Positions 36,458-46,755 are shown, numbered from the stretch's first letter. The stretch: 64,000 nucleotides of DNA from JAEUMG01 sp963805405 (GCA_963805405.1 CAWDUC010000020.1:372001-436000); one strand, 5' to 3'. Numbers and translations: made by a program. Notes: a model not told the origin generated them from the sequence alone.

Positions 36458-36804
36458 TCTTATCTACAAGTAAAATTTGAAGGTACTGAGAAAACTAGTC
36501 GTTTGAATTCCCTAATGCAAGGGAATATCTCTGTCGTCATGCAAATCACTCTCTTAACAGAAGTTTAAGATCATGACACACAATCCCTATGCCCCCCTGG
36601 TATCCCAGTTCCGGTCCGAAACCGACAGCGCATATACTTTTCGCAGGCTCGTATCGAGGTTCTTTGGAGGAATCCGCCCGGACGCGGTTAGCGCCTCTCC
36701 CAATCGGGAGCGGTCCCACAGGGTGCAGCCTGACGGACTTGCGATGCTCCAACGTGAGGTTGATCGCATCCGGCTGCAGAGCCGCCACTGGTTGATGTAG
36801 TCGG
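36458..36804. other. 347-bp region with no confident gene
   Basis: This region holds the LysR promoter side (AT-richer, 36458-36560) and a 75-codon open frame described next. No terminator or repeat is evident to me. Confidence 0.5.
36573..36800 (+). CDS. Possible small orphan protein
   Basis: A 75-codon frame, MTHNPYAPLVSQFRSETDSA at the start and LQREVDRIRLQSRHWLM at the end. The N-terminal half is rich in charged and aromatic residues; the last 20 residues would make a basic amphipathic helix. No clear ribosome binding site precedes it (TTAACAGAAGTTTAAGATC). It is divergent from the LysR gene and convergent with the CaiD-like gene. It may be a real orphan or chance; no family is recognised. 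Confidence 0.35.
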   Translation: MTHNPYAPLVSQFRSETDSAYTFRRLVSRFFGGIRPDAVSASPNRERSHRVQPDGLAMLQREVDRIRLQSRHWLM

Positions 36805-37589
36805 CTAATTTCCGCGCCAGACCGGCTTGCGCTTCTCGGCAAAGGCGCGTGCGCCCTCAAGTTGGTCTGCGCTGGAATAGAGCCTATCGACCGTTTTCAG
36901 GCGTCGCTTGGTGACGAGATCGAAGGCCTGCTGGATCGGCAGGTGGCTAGTCTCACGCAGAGTTTCCTTGATGGCGGCAAAGACGAGCGGCGGGCCGTCC
37001 GCAAGCTGCTCGGCAATTTTGCGGGCGCGCGTCATCAGGTCGGCCGCCGGGACGACTTCATTGACGATACCCCAATGCTTTGCTTCCTGCGCGTCGAAGC
37101 GCCGGCCGGTGCAGAGCATTTCCATCGCAACATGATAGGGGATGCGGCGGGGCAGCTTGATGGTCGCCGCATCGGCTAGCGTTCCCGAGTTTATCTCAGG
37201 GAGAGCGAAGGTAGCGTGTTCGGCGGCGATGATGATGTCGGCTGAGATCATGATCTCGAAGCCGCCGCCAAAGGCGAGGCCATTGACCGCCGCAGATGAC
37301 CGGCTTGTTCAGGCCAGGCAATTCCTGGAGGCCGCCAAAACCACCGACGCCATAGTCGGAATCGGGTGACTCGCCTGCCGCCGCTGCTTTCAGATCCCAG
37401 CCCGGACAGAAGAACTTGCTCGCCTGCAGCCGTCAGGATCGCGACGCGCAATTCGGGATCATCGCGGAAGGCCGCAAAGACTTCGCCCATGATCCGACTG
37501 GTGGCGGCATCGATAGCATTCGCCTTGGGCCGGTCGATGGTGACTTCAAGGACAGCGCCGCGGCGCTCGACATTGAGGGGAGAGGTCAC
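36805..37589 (-). CDS. caiD: Crotonobetainyl-CoA hydratase-like (CaiD-type) enoyl-CoA hydratase (two frameshifts)
   Basis: A crotonase-fold enzyme of about 260 residues after correction. The hallmark is FFCPGWDLKAAAAGE followed by YGVGGFGGLQELPGLNKPVI, which matches CaiD and close relatives rather than generic FadB/PaaF hydratases. It continues AFGGGFEIMISADIIIAAEH and ATFALPEINSGTLADAATIK. The frame breaks near 37416 (GAGCAAGTTCTTC) and near 37295 (TGCGGCGGTC); removing one base at each gives the full protein. It is the last gene of the putative carnitine operon, 4 bp after the ligase gene. It would hydrate crotonobetainyl-CoA to L-carnitinyl-CoA. Fold sure; substrate assigned from motif plus neighbours. 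Confidence 0.75.
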
Positions 37590-37593
37590 GAGG

Positions 37594-39666
37594 CTATTCC
37601 TTTCGCATCTTGATCAGGGCATCGACGGCGACGGCGCCCTGGCGAGGCGGCAGGACGAGCAGAGGGTTCACGTCGACTTCCTCGATTGCCGAGGCATTGG
37701 CCTCGGCGAAGGCTGCGACGGCTTCGATCGCCTTCATTACGCCGGCCTGGTCGCCGGACTTGCCGCGAAAGCCTTCGATAAGCTTCCAGACCTTGAGAGA
37801 TTTCAGGGCGCGTTCGATCTCGGCGCGCGAGGTCGGCAAGAGCAGGGTCACCGTATCTTTAAGGAGTTCCGTGAGGATTCCGCCGGCACCCACGACGAGC
37901 GCTGGTCCGAATTGCGGATCGGATTTGAGCCCGATGATCAATTCGGCGACCGCGCCCGTGACCATGCGTTCAACCAGCACGTCTGGCGCGAGCTTCGCCA
38001 TGCGGGTTGCCGCCGTAGCGACGTCCGCGTCGGAATTGAGATTGAGCGCCACACCGCCGGCTTCGGTCTTGTGGGCGATGGCAGCCGACGACACCTTGAG
38101 CGTTACCGGGTAGCCAAGTTCGCGCGCGACCGCGACAGCATCCGCTGCCCTGCAAACACGGCCTTCGGGAACCGTAAGTCCATAGGATTTGAGCAGCGAC
38201 TTCGCGTCGTACTCGCTCAGGACTGCCGCCTCGCCCGTACTCGGTTCGACGTGGCCAAGCGGTCGGGCGGCGTGTCGCGACGTGCCCAGTTGTCTCCGAT
38301 GAAGGCTGCTGCTTCGAAGGCGGTGAGCGCATCATCGAGGCCGACCATCGGCGCGACATTGGCGGCAGCGAGAGTCGGCTGCAAGATCGAGCGGCATGCA
38401 TTCCGGCAGGCTCGCCACCATGGCGGCGCGAGCCTTGGTGGCGTTGGCGGCGTTGATCAGTGCCTCGGCCGTCACGAGCCAGGTATCAGGACGCATCTTC
38501 GGATTGGTCGGGATGTCGAGGATCAGCATCCCGACGTCGAAGCCGTCCGGCGAGAACCGACGAGAAGGTGGCGGTGAGCTTGGCTTCGTCGTTCCAGATG
38601 AAGGTGTGATAATCGAGCGGGTTGTCGATCGACACATACTCGTTGAGTGTCGCGGCGACCTTCGGTCTGGTAGCGTCGTCGAACGCGGGAAAGATCACTT
38701 TCTTCTCGAGCGCCATGTCGGCGACCAGGGCTGCCTCGCCGCCCGAGCAACTCATCGAAACGATACGGTTCGACCTGAGGGGGCCGCCATGGTGCAAGAA
38801 CTTCAGCGTCTCGACGAATGCCGTGACCGAGGTCATCCGCGCAATGCCATAGCGGTCGAAGAGAGCGTCGTAGAGCGTGTCGGCGCCGGCGAGCGATGAG
38901 GTGTGGCTCATCGCGACCTTGGCGCCTTGCTCGGAACGTCCGGTCTTCAGCGCGATCACCGGCTTTGCGATTTTCGCGTGCGATTGCGGCGGCGCGGGCA
39001 AAGGCTTCGATATCCTTCAAGCCCTCGATATGTAGGCCAATCGCGGTGATGCGCTCGTCCAGCGCCAGCGCCTCCAGCATCTGCGCCATGTCGACATCGG
39101 CCTGGTTGCCGATCGCATAGATCGAGGCAAGCGGCAGGCTGCGGCGCGTCATGGTGAAATTGCAGGCGATGTTGCCGGACTGCGTAATGATCGCCACGCC
39201 GTCAGAGCGCGGATCGACGCCATGCTCGTCCGGCCATAATGCAGCGCGCGCCATGCCGTTGACGAAGCCGTAGCAATTGGGACCCATGAGCGGCATGCCA
39301 TCCGCGGCCGCCAGCAACTCGTCCTGCAAATGCGTGTCGCCGGTTTCGGCAAAGCCCGAGGCATAGATCACCGCACCGCCACAGCCTTTGGCGCGGAGGT
39401 TACGAACTACCTCGATGGTCGGCTCGCGGCGCACGGCCATGAAGGCAGCATCAGGCGTGCCGTCGATCTCGTCGACCGAGCGTAGCACAGGGAATACCAC
39501 CGAGATTGTCACGCTTTGGATGGACGGCCCAGATCTTGCCGGCAAATCCCAGATCGCGTGTGCGGCCGATCGCGACGTCGCATTCGCCGCCGCCGATGAA
39601 GGCGACGGAGTGCGGCGAGAGTAGCCGGGAAAGATCGCGCGTGAACTTCTTGGCAGGGGCGTTCAT
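37594..39666 (-). CDS. NDP-forming acyl-CoA synthetase family protein (multiple frameshifts)
   Basis: About 690 residues after repair, with the domain order of ADP-forming acetyl-CoA synthetase-type proteins. First a CoA-binding Rossmann domain (SVAFIGGGECDVAIGRTRDL), then two succinyl-CoA ligase-like domains (AIITQSGNIACNFTMTRRSL; MSHTSSLAGADTLYDALF; MSCSGGEAALVADMAL), and a C-terminal ATP-grasp domain (YPVTLKVSSAAIAHKTEAGG; AELIIGLKSDPQFGPALVVG). At least four breaks lie at about 39540, 39000, 38575 and 38380, with two more bases lost near 38270; all follow the insertion pattern. Start ATG at 39666. In context it probably activates a carnitine-type acid to its CoA thioester. Confidence 0.78.
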
Positions 39667-40831
39667 TCAGCCTCCCAAGGGGCGCAGCAGGCTGCGCGAG
39701 ATGATGTGGCGCTGAATTTCGCTAGGTGCCTTCCCAGATGCGCTCGACGCGGGCATCGCGCCAGATGCGTTCGAGCGGAAGATCCGACATGAGGCCCATG
39801 CCGCCATGAATTTGGATCGCTTCATCGGCGACGAAGGCCAACATCTCAGTTGCCTTCAGCTTGGCCATCGCCATGTCCATGTCGGATACGGTCTTGTTGT
39901 CGAATTTCCAGGCGGCTTCGAGAGTCAGGAGTTCGGCGGCCTTCAATTCGAGCGCCATGTCGGCCAGCTTGAAGGATACGCCCTGGAACTTGCCGATCTG
40001 CTGGCCGAACTGGATGCGGTCTACGGCGAACTGCTTGGCATGTTCGAGCGCGCGCTCGGCGCGGCCGACGCAGGTCGCGGCTACCTGGAGGCGGGTGGCG
40101 CCCAGCCAATCATTGGCAACCTCGAAGCCTTTGTGAACCTCGCCGAGAATTTGCGACTTATGCACCCGGCAATCGTTGAATTCGAGGACGCAGTTGTTGT
40201 AGCCGCGATGCGACACGTTCTTGTAGCCGGGGCGTACGGTGTAACCCGGCGTGCCCATGTCGATCAGGAACGCGGTGATCAGTTTTTTCTTGCCCTTGGA
40301 CGTGTCCTCTTCGCCGGTTGCGGCGAACAGTATGACGAAACTTGCCTCGTCCGCGTGACTGATGAAGTGCTTGGTGCCGTTGATGACGTAGTCATCGCCG
40401 TCCTTGCGGGCAAAGGTCTTCATGCCGCGCACATCTGACCCCGTGCTTGGCTCGGTCATCGCAAGACAATCAGACTTCTCGCCGCGCACCGAGGGAAGCA
40501 GATAGCGTTCGCGCTGGTCGCCCTGGCAGGCCATCAGGATGTTCGAAGGCCGCGCCACGCAGGTCCAATGCAAGGCATAATTTGCCTTGCCGAGTTCCTT
40601 CTCGTAGAGGACCCAAGTCAGTGTATCGAGACCGGCGCCGCCGACTTCGGCTGGCATGTTTGCGGCATAGAGCCCGGCTTCGATTGCCTTGCTCTTGATT
40701 TCGTCGCGCAGCTCCGGGCGCAGATGTCCGGTCTCCTCGATTTCTGCCTCATGCGGATAAAGCTCGTTGACCACGAAATCACGCGTGGTCTTGATGATCA
40801 TCTGCTGTTCGTCGCTCAGCGAGAAATCCAT
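39667..40831 (-). CDS. Acyl-CoA dehydrogenase, CaiA/butyrobetainyl-CoA type by context (one frameshift)
   Basis: About 387 residues. It begins MDFSLSDEQQMIIKTTRDFV, with the FAD site LAMTEPSTGSDVRG, the substrate loop, and QIHGGMGLMSDLPLERIWRD. The raw frame stops after RIWEGT because of an extra T at about 39723; removing it gives the normal ending SEIQRHIISRSLLRPLGG with TGA at 39667-39669, directly against the next start codon. It would remove two hydrogens from gamma-butyrobetainyl-CoA to give crotonobetainyl-CoA if the cluster reading is right. Family certain, substrate inferred. Confidence 0.85.
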
Positions 40832-40834
40832 GGA

Positions 40835-41608
40835 TCAGCTCATCTTGTAGGTTTCAGTGTGGCCATCGAGGCCGATGGCCTGGCCAGAAATCATCTTTGA
40901 GCCGGGCGAAGACGAGGAATAGGCAAAGATCAGCAATCTCTTCCGGCTCGACGAAACGCTTGATCGATTGGCCCTCGAGGTAGCCGGTCTCGACGTCCTT
41001 GAAGCTGACACCGCGCTGCTCGGCCTCGGCCGGCGATGACGCGATTGATGCGCTCACCGCGCACCGTCCCGGGGCAAATGCAGTTGCAGCGGACATTGAA
41101 GGGGCCGAGCTCGATCGCCAATGATTTTGTGAAGCCGACGATGGCCCACTTTGCCGCCGCATAGGGCGACCGACGGCCATAGCCGACCATGCCGGCCATC
41201 GAGGAGAGGTTGATGATCGATCCCGAGCCTTGCGCCTTCATCACTGGCGCGGCGCGCCGGGCGCAAAGGAAATGCGAGTCGAGGCAGATTTCGAGGCACT
41301 CGCGCCAGTCGGCATACTCAATATCGTCAACGAGCGCCGTCGGTCCCTTGATGCCGGCATTGTTGATCAGGACATCGAGGCCGCCGAGATCATCCAGCGC
41401 ATCGTCAAACCAAGCTTCGATCTCGCCCTCGCTGCGGACGTTCACATGGGTCGCCGCGATTTCCGGATTCTCATCCCGAAATTCCGCTAGGGCAGGCTTC
41501 ATTCACATCGCAGATGTGAACTCTTGCACCTTCATCGGCGAAGGCGCGGGCGATCGAGCGCCCGATGCCGGCCGCTGCTGCGGTGATCATTACTCGTTGT
41601 GCAGACAT
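40835..41608 (-). CDS. Short-chain dehydrogenase/reductase (frameshifted)
   Basis: About 257 residues. It starts MSAQRVMITAAAAGIGRSIA (the TGxxxGIG-type NAD site, here with alanines), and has GGLDVLINNAGIKGPTALVD (NNAG), IINLSSMAGMVGYGRRSPYA with the catalytic Tyr-x-x-x-Lys (YAAAK), and CNCICPGTVR. Breaks near 41505, 41040 and 40900 need one base removed each. The end is reconstructed as AIGLDGHTETYKMS. In the operon it might oxidise an alternative hydroxy-acid such as D-carnitine or reduce the acetoacetate formed downstream; the sequence does not decide. Confidence 0.78.
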
Positions 41609-41641
41609 GTTTCCTCCAGCCCGTGCCAAGGCCTATTCGCG

Positions 41642-43118
41642 CTACTTCTTCTTGACCTCCATCACCCGGCCAAGCTCGGCCGGCTTCGGCAAGCCCTGAT
41701 GTGCTTCCTTGATCGCCGACAGCGCTTCGAACAGATCGGCGCGCATCGGCGAGACCTTTCCGGATTTCTGGTCGACATGGAGTTGCATGATCTCGTTGGT
41801 CGCGACCAGTGCGCCTTTGGCGTCGAGCATGCGATGGAAAAGGTGCATGCGCTTCTCGTCGCAGCCGATGAGTTGCGTTTCGATGGTGAAGGTATCGCCG
41901 GCCTTCATCTCCCGGAAATAGTTGAGATGGGTTTCGGCGGTGAAGAAGGTCTGTCCGGTAGCGCGATAAGCTTCGTCATCGCCGATGTACCGGAAGAATG
42001 CATCGAGCGCGTCGCCGAATGCGAGCGAAGTAATAAGCATCCGACATGTGGCCGTTGTAGTCGACCCAGGCGGACTGGACGATGCCGCGATGGAGTGCGA
42101 GCGGAGCAGCAATCTTGCTCCCCTTGGTCCAACGCAATGCGCGCTTGCGCGCGGACTCTTCCTCGCGTTGGAGTACCAGACCGGCGCCCACGCCGTGCTG
42201 CTTGAAGAGATGCATCATATCGACGAGCACGTCGTTGCGCTTGGCTTCGATCTCGGCAACCGTGCGACCTGCGGCCTGGGCCTCGCAACCTTCGACGAGC
42301 CGCTTCTCGAGCGTTTCGTTCCACTTCGGGAAGGGGAGGTCGGTCCACGGCAGTTCGAGGGTCGGGTCGAACTGCTTGATGAAGTCGCGCATGCCGCCAG
42401 GGCCGCCGGCAAGGTGATAGGTCAGGAACGAGCCCATGAAAGCCCAGCGCATGCCGGCCGAATAGACGATGGAATCGTCGATGTCCTCGGTGGTGCCGAT
42501 GCCCTTGTTGAGGATGTGGAGCGCCTCACGCCACAGCGCTTCCTGCAGGCGGTCGCAGATATAGCCGTCGATCTCCTTCTTGAGCCGTAGCACATGCATG
42601 CCGATCGATTCGAAATAGACGCCGGCCGGTCCATCGCGTCCTTCGAGGTCTTCTCGCCGGGAACTGTCTCGACCAGCGGCAGCAAATAGACCGGGTTGAA
42701 GGGATGGCCGATGATCACGCGTTCCGGATGCTTGCATTCGGACTGAAGGCGCGTGGGAAGAAAGCCGGACGAGGACGAGGCGATGATGACGTCGGGCCGG
42801 GCGATCGCGTCGATATCCTTGAAGAGCTTGATCTTCAGGGCCTCGCGCTCCGGTGCCGCTTCATGGATGAAATCGGCGCGTGACGCCATCGTCGCAAGAT
42901 CGGTGGTGAAGGTGAGTTCGCCGCGTTTCGAGTTGGGATCCTGGATCAACTTCAGCATGGATGGCCAGGCGACGTCGATCGCCGCGCGTAGCTTTGCTTC
43001 CGCTGCCGGGGCGACGTCATAGGCGACGACGTCGATGCCGCGGACGAGCAATCTTGCAGCCCAGCCGGCGCCGATCAGGCCGGTGCCGGCGATCGCCGAC
43101 GGTTTTAACAGTGCTCAT
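41642..43118 (-). CDS. lcdH: L-carnitine dehydrogenase fused to betainyl-CoA thioesterase (frameshifted)
   Basis: About 490 residues after repair. The N-terminal 3-hydroxyacyl-CoA dehydrogenase-like domain has the dinucleotide motif AGTGLIGAGWAA, SSSSGFLPTRLQ, and RVIIGHPFNPVYLLPLVETV. A second helical domain contains EIDGYICDRLQEALWREALH. The C-terminal hot-dog thioesterase domain begins at HRGIVQSAWVDYNGHMSDAY and continues FFTAETHLNYFREMKAGDTF. Rhizobial L-carnitine dehydrogenases are known as such fusions. Breaks lie near the start (extra G at about 43095), near 42640 and near 42045. It would make 3-dehydrocarnitine and later release glycine betaine from its CoA ester. Confidence 0.83.
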
Positions 43119-43122
43119 CGGA

Positions 43123-44014
43123 TTACTTCTTCTTCAGCTTGAGGATGTCGCGTGCTTCATCCGGCGTGGCGATCTTCGGCCCAAGCAAGCTCGATGAGCT
43201 TGACTGCCTTTTCGACCAGCGCGCCGTTCGAGGCATAGACGCCTTTTTCGAGCCAGAGATTGTCTTCCAGGCCGACGCGAACGTGGCCTCCGAGGAGGAC
43301 AGCCTGCGCCACCATCGGAAACTGGTTGCGGCCAATTCCGAAAGCCGCCCAGATCGCGTTCTTCGGCAATTCGCCAACCTGGTAAACCATGGTCTGGCTG
43401 TTACCGGGTGCGCCCCACGGAATGCCGAGGCATAATTGGAAGAGCGGCGGATCTTCGATCAAGCCTTCTGTGCAGAGCTGCTTGGCAAACCAGAGGTTGC
43501 CGCTGTCAAAAATCTCCATCTCGGGTTTGACGCCATAGGATTGAATGAGCCGGGCTTGCTCGCGCAATTGCATCGGGGTCTGGACAACGATGCCATTGCC
43601 GTCGCCGAAGTTAAGTGAGCCGCAATCGAGCGTGCACAATTCGGGGCGAAGTTCGGCGACGTGGAGGAGGCGCTCGATTGGTCCCACAAGGTCGGTGTTG
43701 TTCTCATCGAACTGCCGCGGCTTTTCGCCGGCACCGATTTCGAGATCGCCGCCCATGCCGGCGGTCAGATTGATGATGACGTCTTTGTTCTTGGCGCGAA
43801 TTCGCTCCATCACCTCGCGATAGAGATCAACGCCGCGGGCGCCCTTGCCAGTTTTAGGGTCGCGGACGTGGCAATGCACCACCGCCGCGCCGGCCGAAGC
43901 GGCTTCAAGCGCGGAATTGGCGATCTGCTCCGGGGTTACCGGAATGGCCGGATGCTTTCCGACGGTGTCGCCGGCGCCGGTCACGGCACAGGTAATGATG
44001 ATCTTTGGATTCAT
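43123..44014 (-). CDS. 3-keto acid cleavage enzyme (BKACE), probable dehydrocarnitine cleavage enzyme (one frameshift)
   Basis: About 296 residues of the BKACE (formerly DUF849) family, a Zn-dependent TIM barrel that condenses a beta-keto acid with acetyl-CoA and splits it. Signature parts are IIITCAVTGAGDTVGKHPAI, VVHCHVRDPKTGKG (Zn-binding His-x-His) and LDCGSLNFGDGNGIV. The C terminus is shifted near 43188; removing one base restores LLGPKIATPDEARDILKLKK. The ATG at 44014 follows GGGAG. It directly precedes the fused carnitine dehydrogenase by 4 bp, so dehydrocarnitine is the likely substrate, giving betainyl-CoA and acetoacetate. Confidence 0.85.
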
Positions 44015-44065
44015 CTGGGTCGCTCCCTTGAGATCGAGCCGTTTTACCCAGTTTACATCTTGCCA

Positions 44066-44100
44066 TTTGACTTTTCCCGACGTTCGTTTGATCTTTCCCG
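44066..44100. promoter_or_regulatory. 14-bp direct repeat in the carnitine divergent promoter
   Basis: TTTGACTTTTCCCG (44066-44079) and TTTGATCTTTCCCG (44087-44100) match at 12 of 14 bases, starting 21 bp apart, two helical turns. The second copy ends 2 bp before the regulator's ATG, and the first lies 52 bp before the BKACE start. Spaced direct repeats are the usual target of AraC/GlxA-type dimers, so this is a candidate site for the CdhR-like protein. Confidence 0.55.
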
Positions 44101-44102
44101 CT

Positions 44103-45056
44103 ATGCTAGTCCGTCGACATGACGTCGTCTTTTTGCTGATCCCGCGGTTTTCGATGATTGCGCTGTTCAGCGCGCTCGAACCGCTCAGAGTGGCTAACCG
44201 CTTTGCCGGAGACATTTTTTCTTGGCGGTTTGTGTCGATGGACGGGGGAGGGGTCGCGGCGTCCAACGGAATTCCCGTTTCTGCGTCTTCGAGCCTCGAA
44301 GGCGTGGGCAAGCCCGATCTGCTGGTGGTTTGCGCCTCGTATGAACATGAAGCCGGTATGGTGCAGCCCGTGCTCAACGAAATCAGGCGGGCGGCCCGGA
44401 ATGGCAGCCTCCTCGCAGCGGTCGATGCCGGAGCCTTCCTGCTCGCCGAAGCCGGTGTCCTGAACGGCTATCGCGCGACTTGTCATTGGGAGACGCTGCC
44501 GGCCCTTCGCGAGTCCTATCCGAACGTCGATGTCGCCGAGACTACTTATGTGCTCGATCGCGGGCGAATGACCGCTTCGGGGGGCGCCAATGCGCTCGAC
44601 ATGATGCTTGATTGGCTGGCCGCGATCGAAGGTGAGGCGTTAGCGGCCAAGGTCGCCGATACGCTGGTTCACACTCGGCACCTCAATCATCCTGGTGAGG
44701 CGCGAATTCCCGCAGGGTCACGCTATCGGGTGTCGGAGCCTCGCGTCCTCTCAGCAATACGGCTCATGGAGGAGAATATCGAAGATGTGCTCACGATGCG
44801 CGATATTGCGGAAGGGGCAGGTGCTTCGGAGCGGCATTTGGAACGACTGTTCCGTTCACATCTAAGCGTCACACCAAAGACATTCTATGGCCAGCTAAGG
44901 CTGGAGCGCGCAGAGCAGTTGCTGACCTATTCGAGGATGAGCGTGCGCGACGTGGCCTTGGCTTGCGGATTCTCGTCGCTGGCGCTTTTTTCCCGCGCCT
45001 TCAAGGCGAGATTCGGCCGCGCACCCTCGCTTATCCGCCGGCCTGCCACTTCTTGA
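44103..45056 (+). CDS. GATase1/AraC-family transcriptional regulator, CdhR-like
   Basis: A 317-residue regulator. The N-terminal DJ-1/GATase1-like sensor domain has VVFLLIPRFSMIALFSALEP and LLAAVDAGAFLLAEAGVLNG, where amidotransferase relatives keep a Cys that is Ala here. The AraC-type C-terminal domain has two helix-turn-helix units (TMRDIAEGAGASERHLERLF and SVRDVALACGFSSLALFSRA). The same architecture is used by CdhR and GbdR, activators of carnitine and glycine-betaine catabolism in Pseudomonas. It is divergent from the carnitine operon and carries the repeat just before its start. It overlaps the convergent UPF0314 gene by 26 bp. Confidence 0.85.
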   Translation: MLVRRHDVVFLLIPRFSMIALFSALEPLRVANRFAGDIFSWRFVSMDGGGVAASNGIPVSASSSLEGVGKPDLLVVCASYEHEAGMVQPVLNEIRRAARNGSLLAAVDAGAFLLAEAGVLNGYRATCHWETLPALRESYPNVDVAETTYVLDRGRMTASGGANALDMMLDWLAAIEGEALAAKVADTLVHTRHLNHPGEARIPAGSRYRVSEPRVLSAIRLMEENIEDVLTMRDIAEGAGASERHLERLFRSHLSVTPKTFYGQLRLERAEQLLTYSRMSVRDVALACGFSSLALFSRAFKARFGRAPSLIRRPATS

Positions 45057-45591
45057 TGGCCTCGAGCGGCCACAACAGCATGATGACATTAAGCGTGAGA
45101 TTGTCTCGGATCATGTAGCCGACGAAAAGCTCCAACGCGACGGCAAGAGCGATGATGAACCAGACCGGGAGGCGCGCTGCGAGAAAAAAGCCGAACACCA
45201 TCGCCAACACGTCAAAGACCGAGTTGATGACGCTATCGCCGTAGTAGTCCAGCGAGATCGTCGCTTCGCGGTAGCGGTTGATAATAAGGTCGGTGTTTTC
45301 GAAGATCTCCCAAGCGCCCTCGATCAATATGGCAATCACGAGCCTGAGGCCGATCGGCCAGCGGCGGAGAAAGACCCACAATATTCCGTAAAATATGAAG
45401 CCGTGAATGATGTGGGACGGAGTGTACCAGTCGGTCAGATGCTGGGAATTCCCGGGGCTTTGAACGACGCCTTCCCAGATTTTGACATAGCCGCATTTGC
45501 AAATGGGCTCTCGCCCCATCAATAAGAGCGTGATCGCCAGAGCGACGATGAGAAGGGCGGCGATCAGGTAATAGCGGCGGGCGGGAATCAC
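45031..45591 (-). CDS. UPF0314 (DUF2585) membrane protein
   Basis: A 186-residue integral membrane protein of the UPF0314/DUF2585 family. It shows the start YYLIAALLIVALAITLLLMG, the motif GREPICKCGYVKIWEG, then LTDWYTPSHIIHGFIFYGIL and IEGAWEIFENTDLIINRYRE, with conserved polar residues in membrane helices. The function is unknown. The start is GTG at 45591. It overlaps the regulator gene tail to tail and is 9 bp after the DUF4864-like gene on the same strand. Confidence 0.85.
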   Translation of the reverse strand: MIPARRYYLIAALLIVALAITLLLMGREPICKCGYVKIWEGVVQSPGNSQHLTDWYTPSHIIHGFIFYGILWVFLRRWPIGLRLVIAILIEGAWEIFENTDLIINRYREATISLDYYGDSVINSVFDVLAMVFGFFLAARLPVWFIIALAVALELFVGYMIRDNLTLNVIMLLWPLEAIKKWQAGG

Positions 45592-45600
45592 CCCGCCATA

Positions 45601-46035
45601 TTACACATCCGCGCCCGGAACCTTCACCAATCGGCAGCCGGTAATCTTCCAGCTTCCATTCGCCTGTCGCTCAAAGGAGTAGATCGCCGTCCAGGTTTGG
45701 CCGTTGACATCGACGATTGTCACCTCCTGCGTCGGCCGCCCCATATCGTCCAGGGCTTTGCCGAAGCTGAATGACTTCTGCCGATAAACCGGCTGATAGC
45801 CCTGCCTCACCATCGACATGAAGATGTCGGGCGAGGGGAAGAGCTGCCTGATCACCGGCGCGGCGTGGGAATAGGCGCGCAAGCCGTCATCGGCGTTGAA
45901 AGCGGCAATCTGGTCATTGATGATCTGCTGGAAAGCCGACTGATCCGCTCGGCTGATTTCGTCAGAGCGTGCCGTCAGATTGGGCATCATAAGTCCCAGC
46001 ACAAGCAGAAGGCGTAGCAATCCGGTTCTCGCCAT
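45601..46035 (-). CDS. DUF4864-like secreted protein
   Basis: A 144-residue protein with a signal peptide (LLRLLLVLGLMMPNLTARSD) and a DUF4864 domain: QSAFQQIINDQIAAFNADDG, then IRQLFPSPDIFMSMVRQGYQ, then TWTAIYSFERQANGSWKITG. This is an NTF2-like fold with the usual end CRLVKVPG. The ATG at 46035 has GAGGAG nine bases upstream. The frame stays open far upstream to 47295 opposite coxS and coxL, but that is codon-bias shadow. Function unknown. Confidence 0.8.
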   Translation of the reverse strand: MARTGLLRLLLVLGLMMPNLTARSDEISRADQSAFQQIINDQIAAFNADDGLRAYSHAAPVIRQLFPSPDIFMSMVRQGYQPVYRQKSFSFGKALDDMGRPTQEVTIVDVNGQTWTAIYSFERQANGSWKITGCRLVKVPGADV

Positions 46036-46251
46036 CAGCGGTTCTCCTCGGGGCTGCTCACTCTCATTTAATCGTAGCATGGATGGGTCGTTTTTGGGTG
46101 CTGCTAGCGGGCAAAATTGCGTGGGTAGTCCTTGACCTACCAATTGGAGCCGCGCAAGGATGCGCTCGGCAAAGACAAGGGGTGGCCGGCACAGCGCCGG
46201 GACGCTCTGAAATCGTTCCGCATAGCGCGGCAACTTGGGAGGAAATGTCGG

Positions 46252-46716
<465 letters not shown>

Positions 46717-46755
46717 TTGCGCGCACCAGTCCAAGACATCACGGGAGAAGAAATC

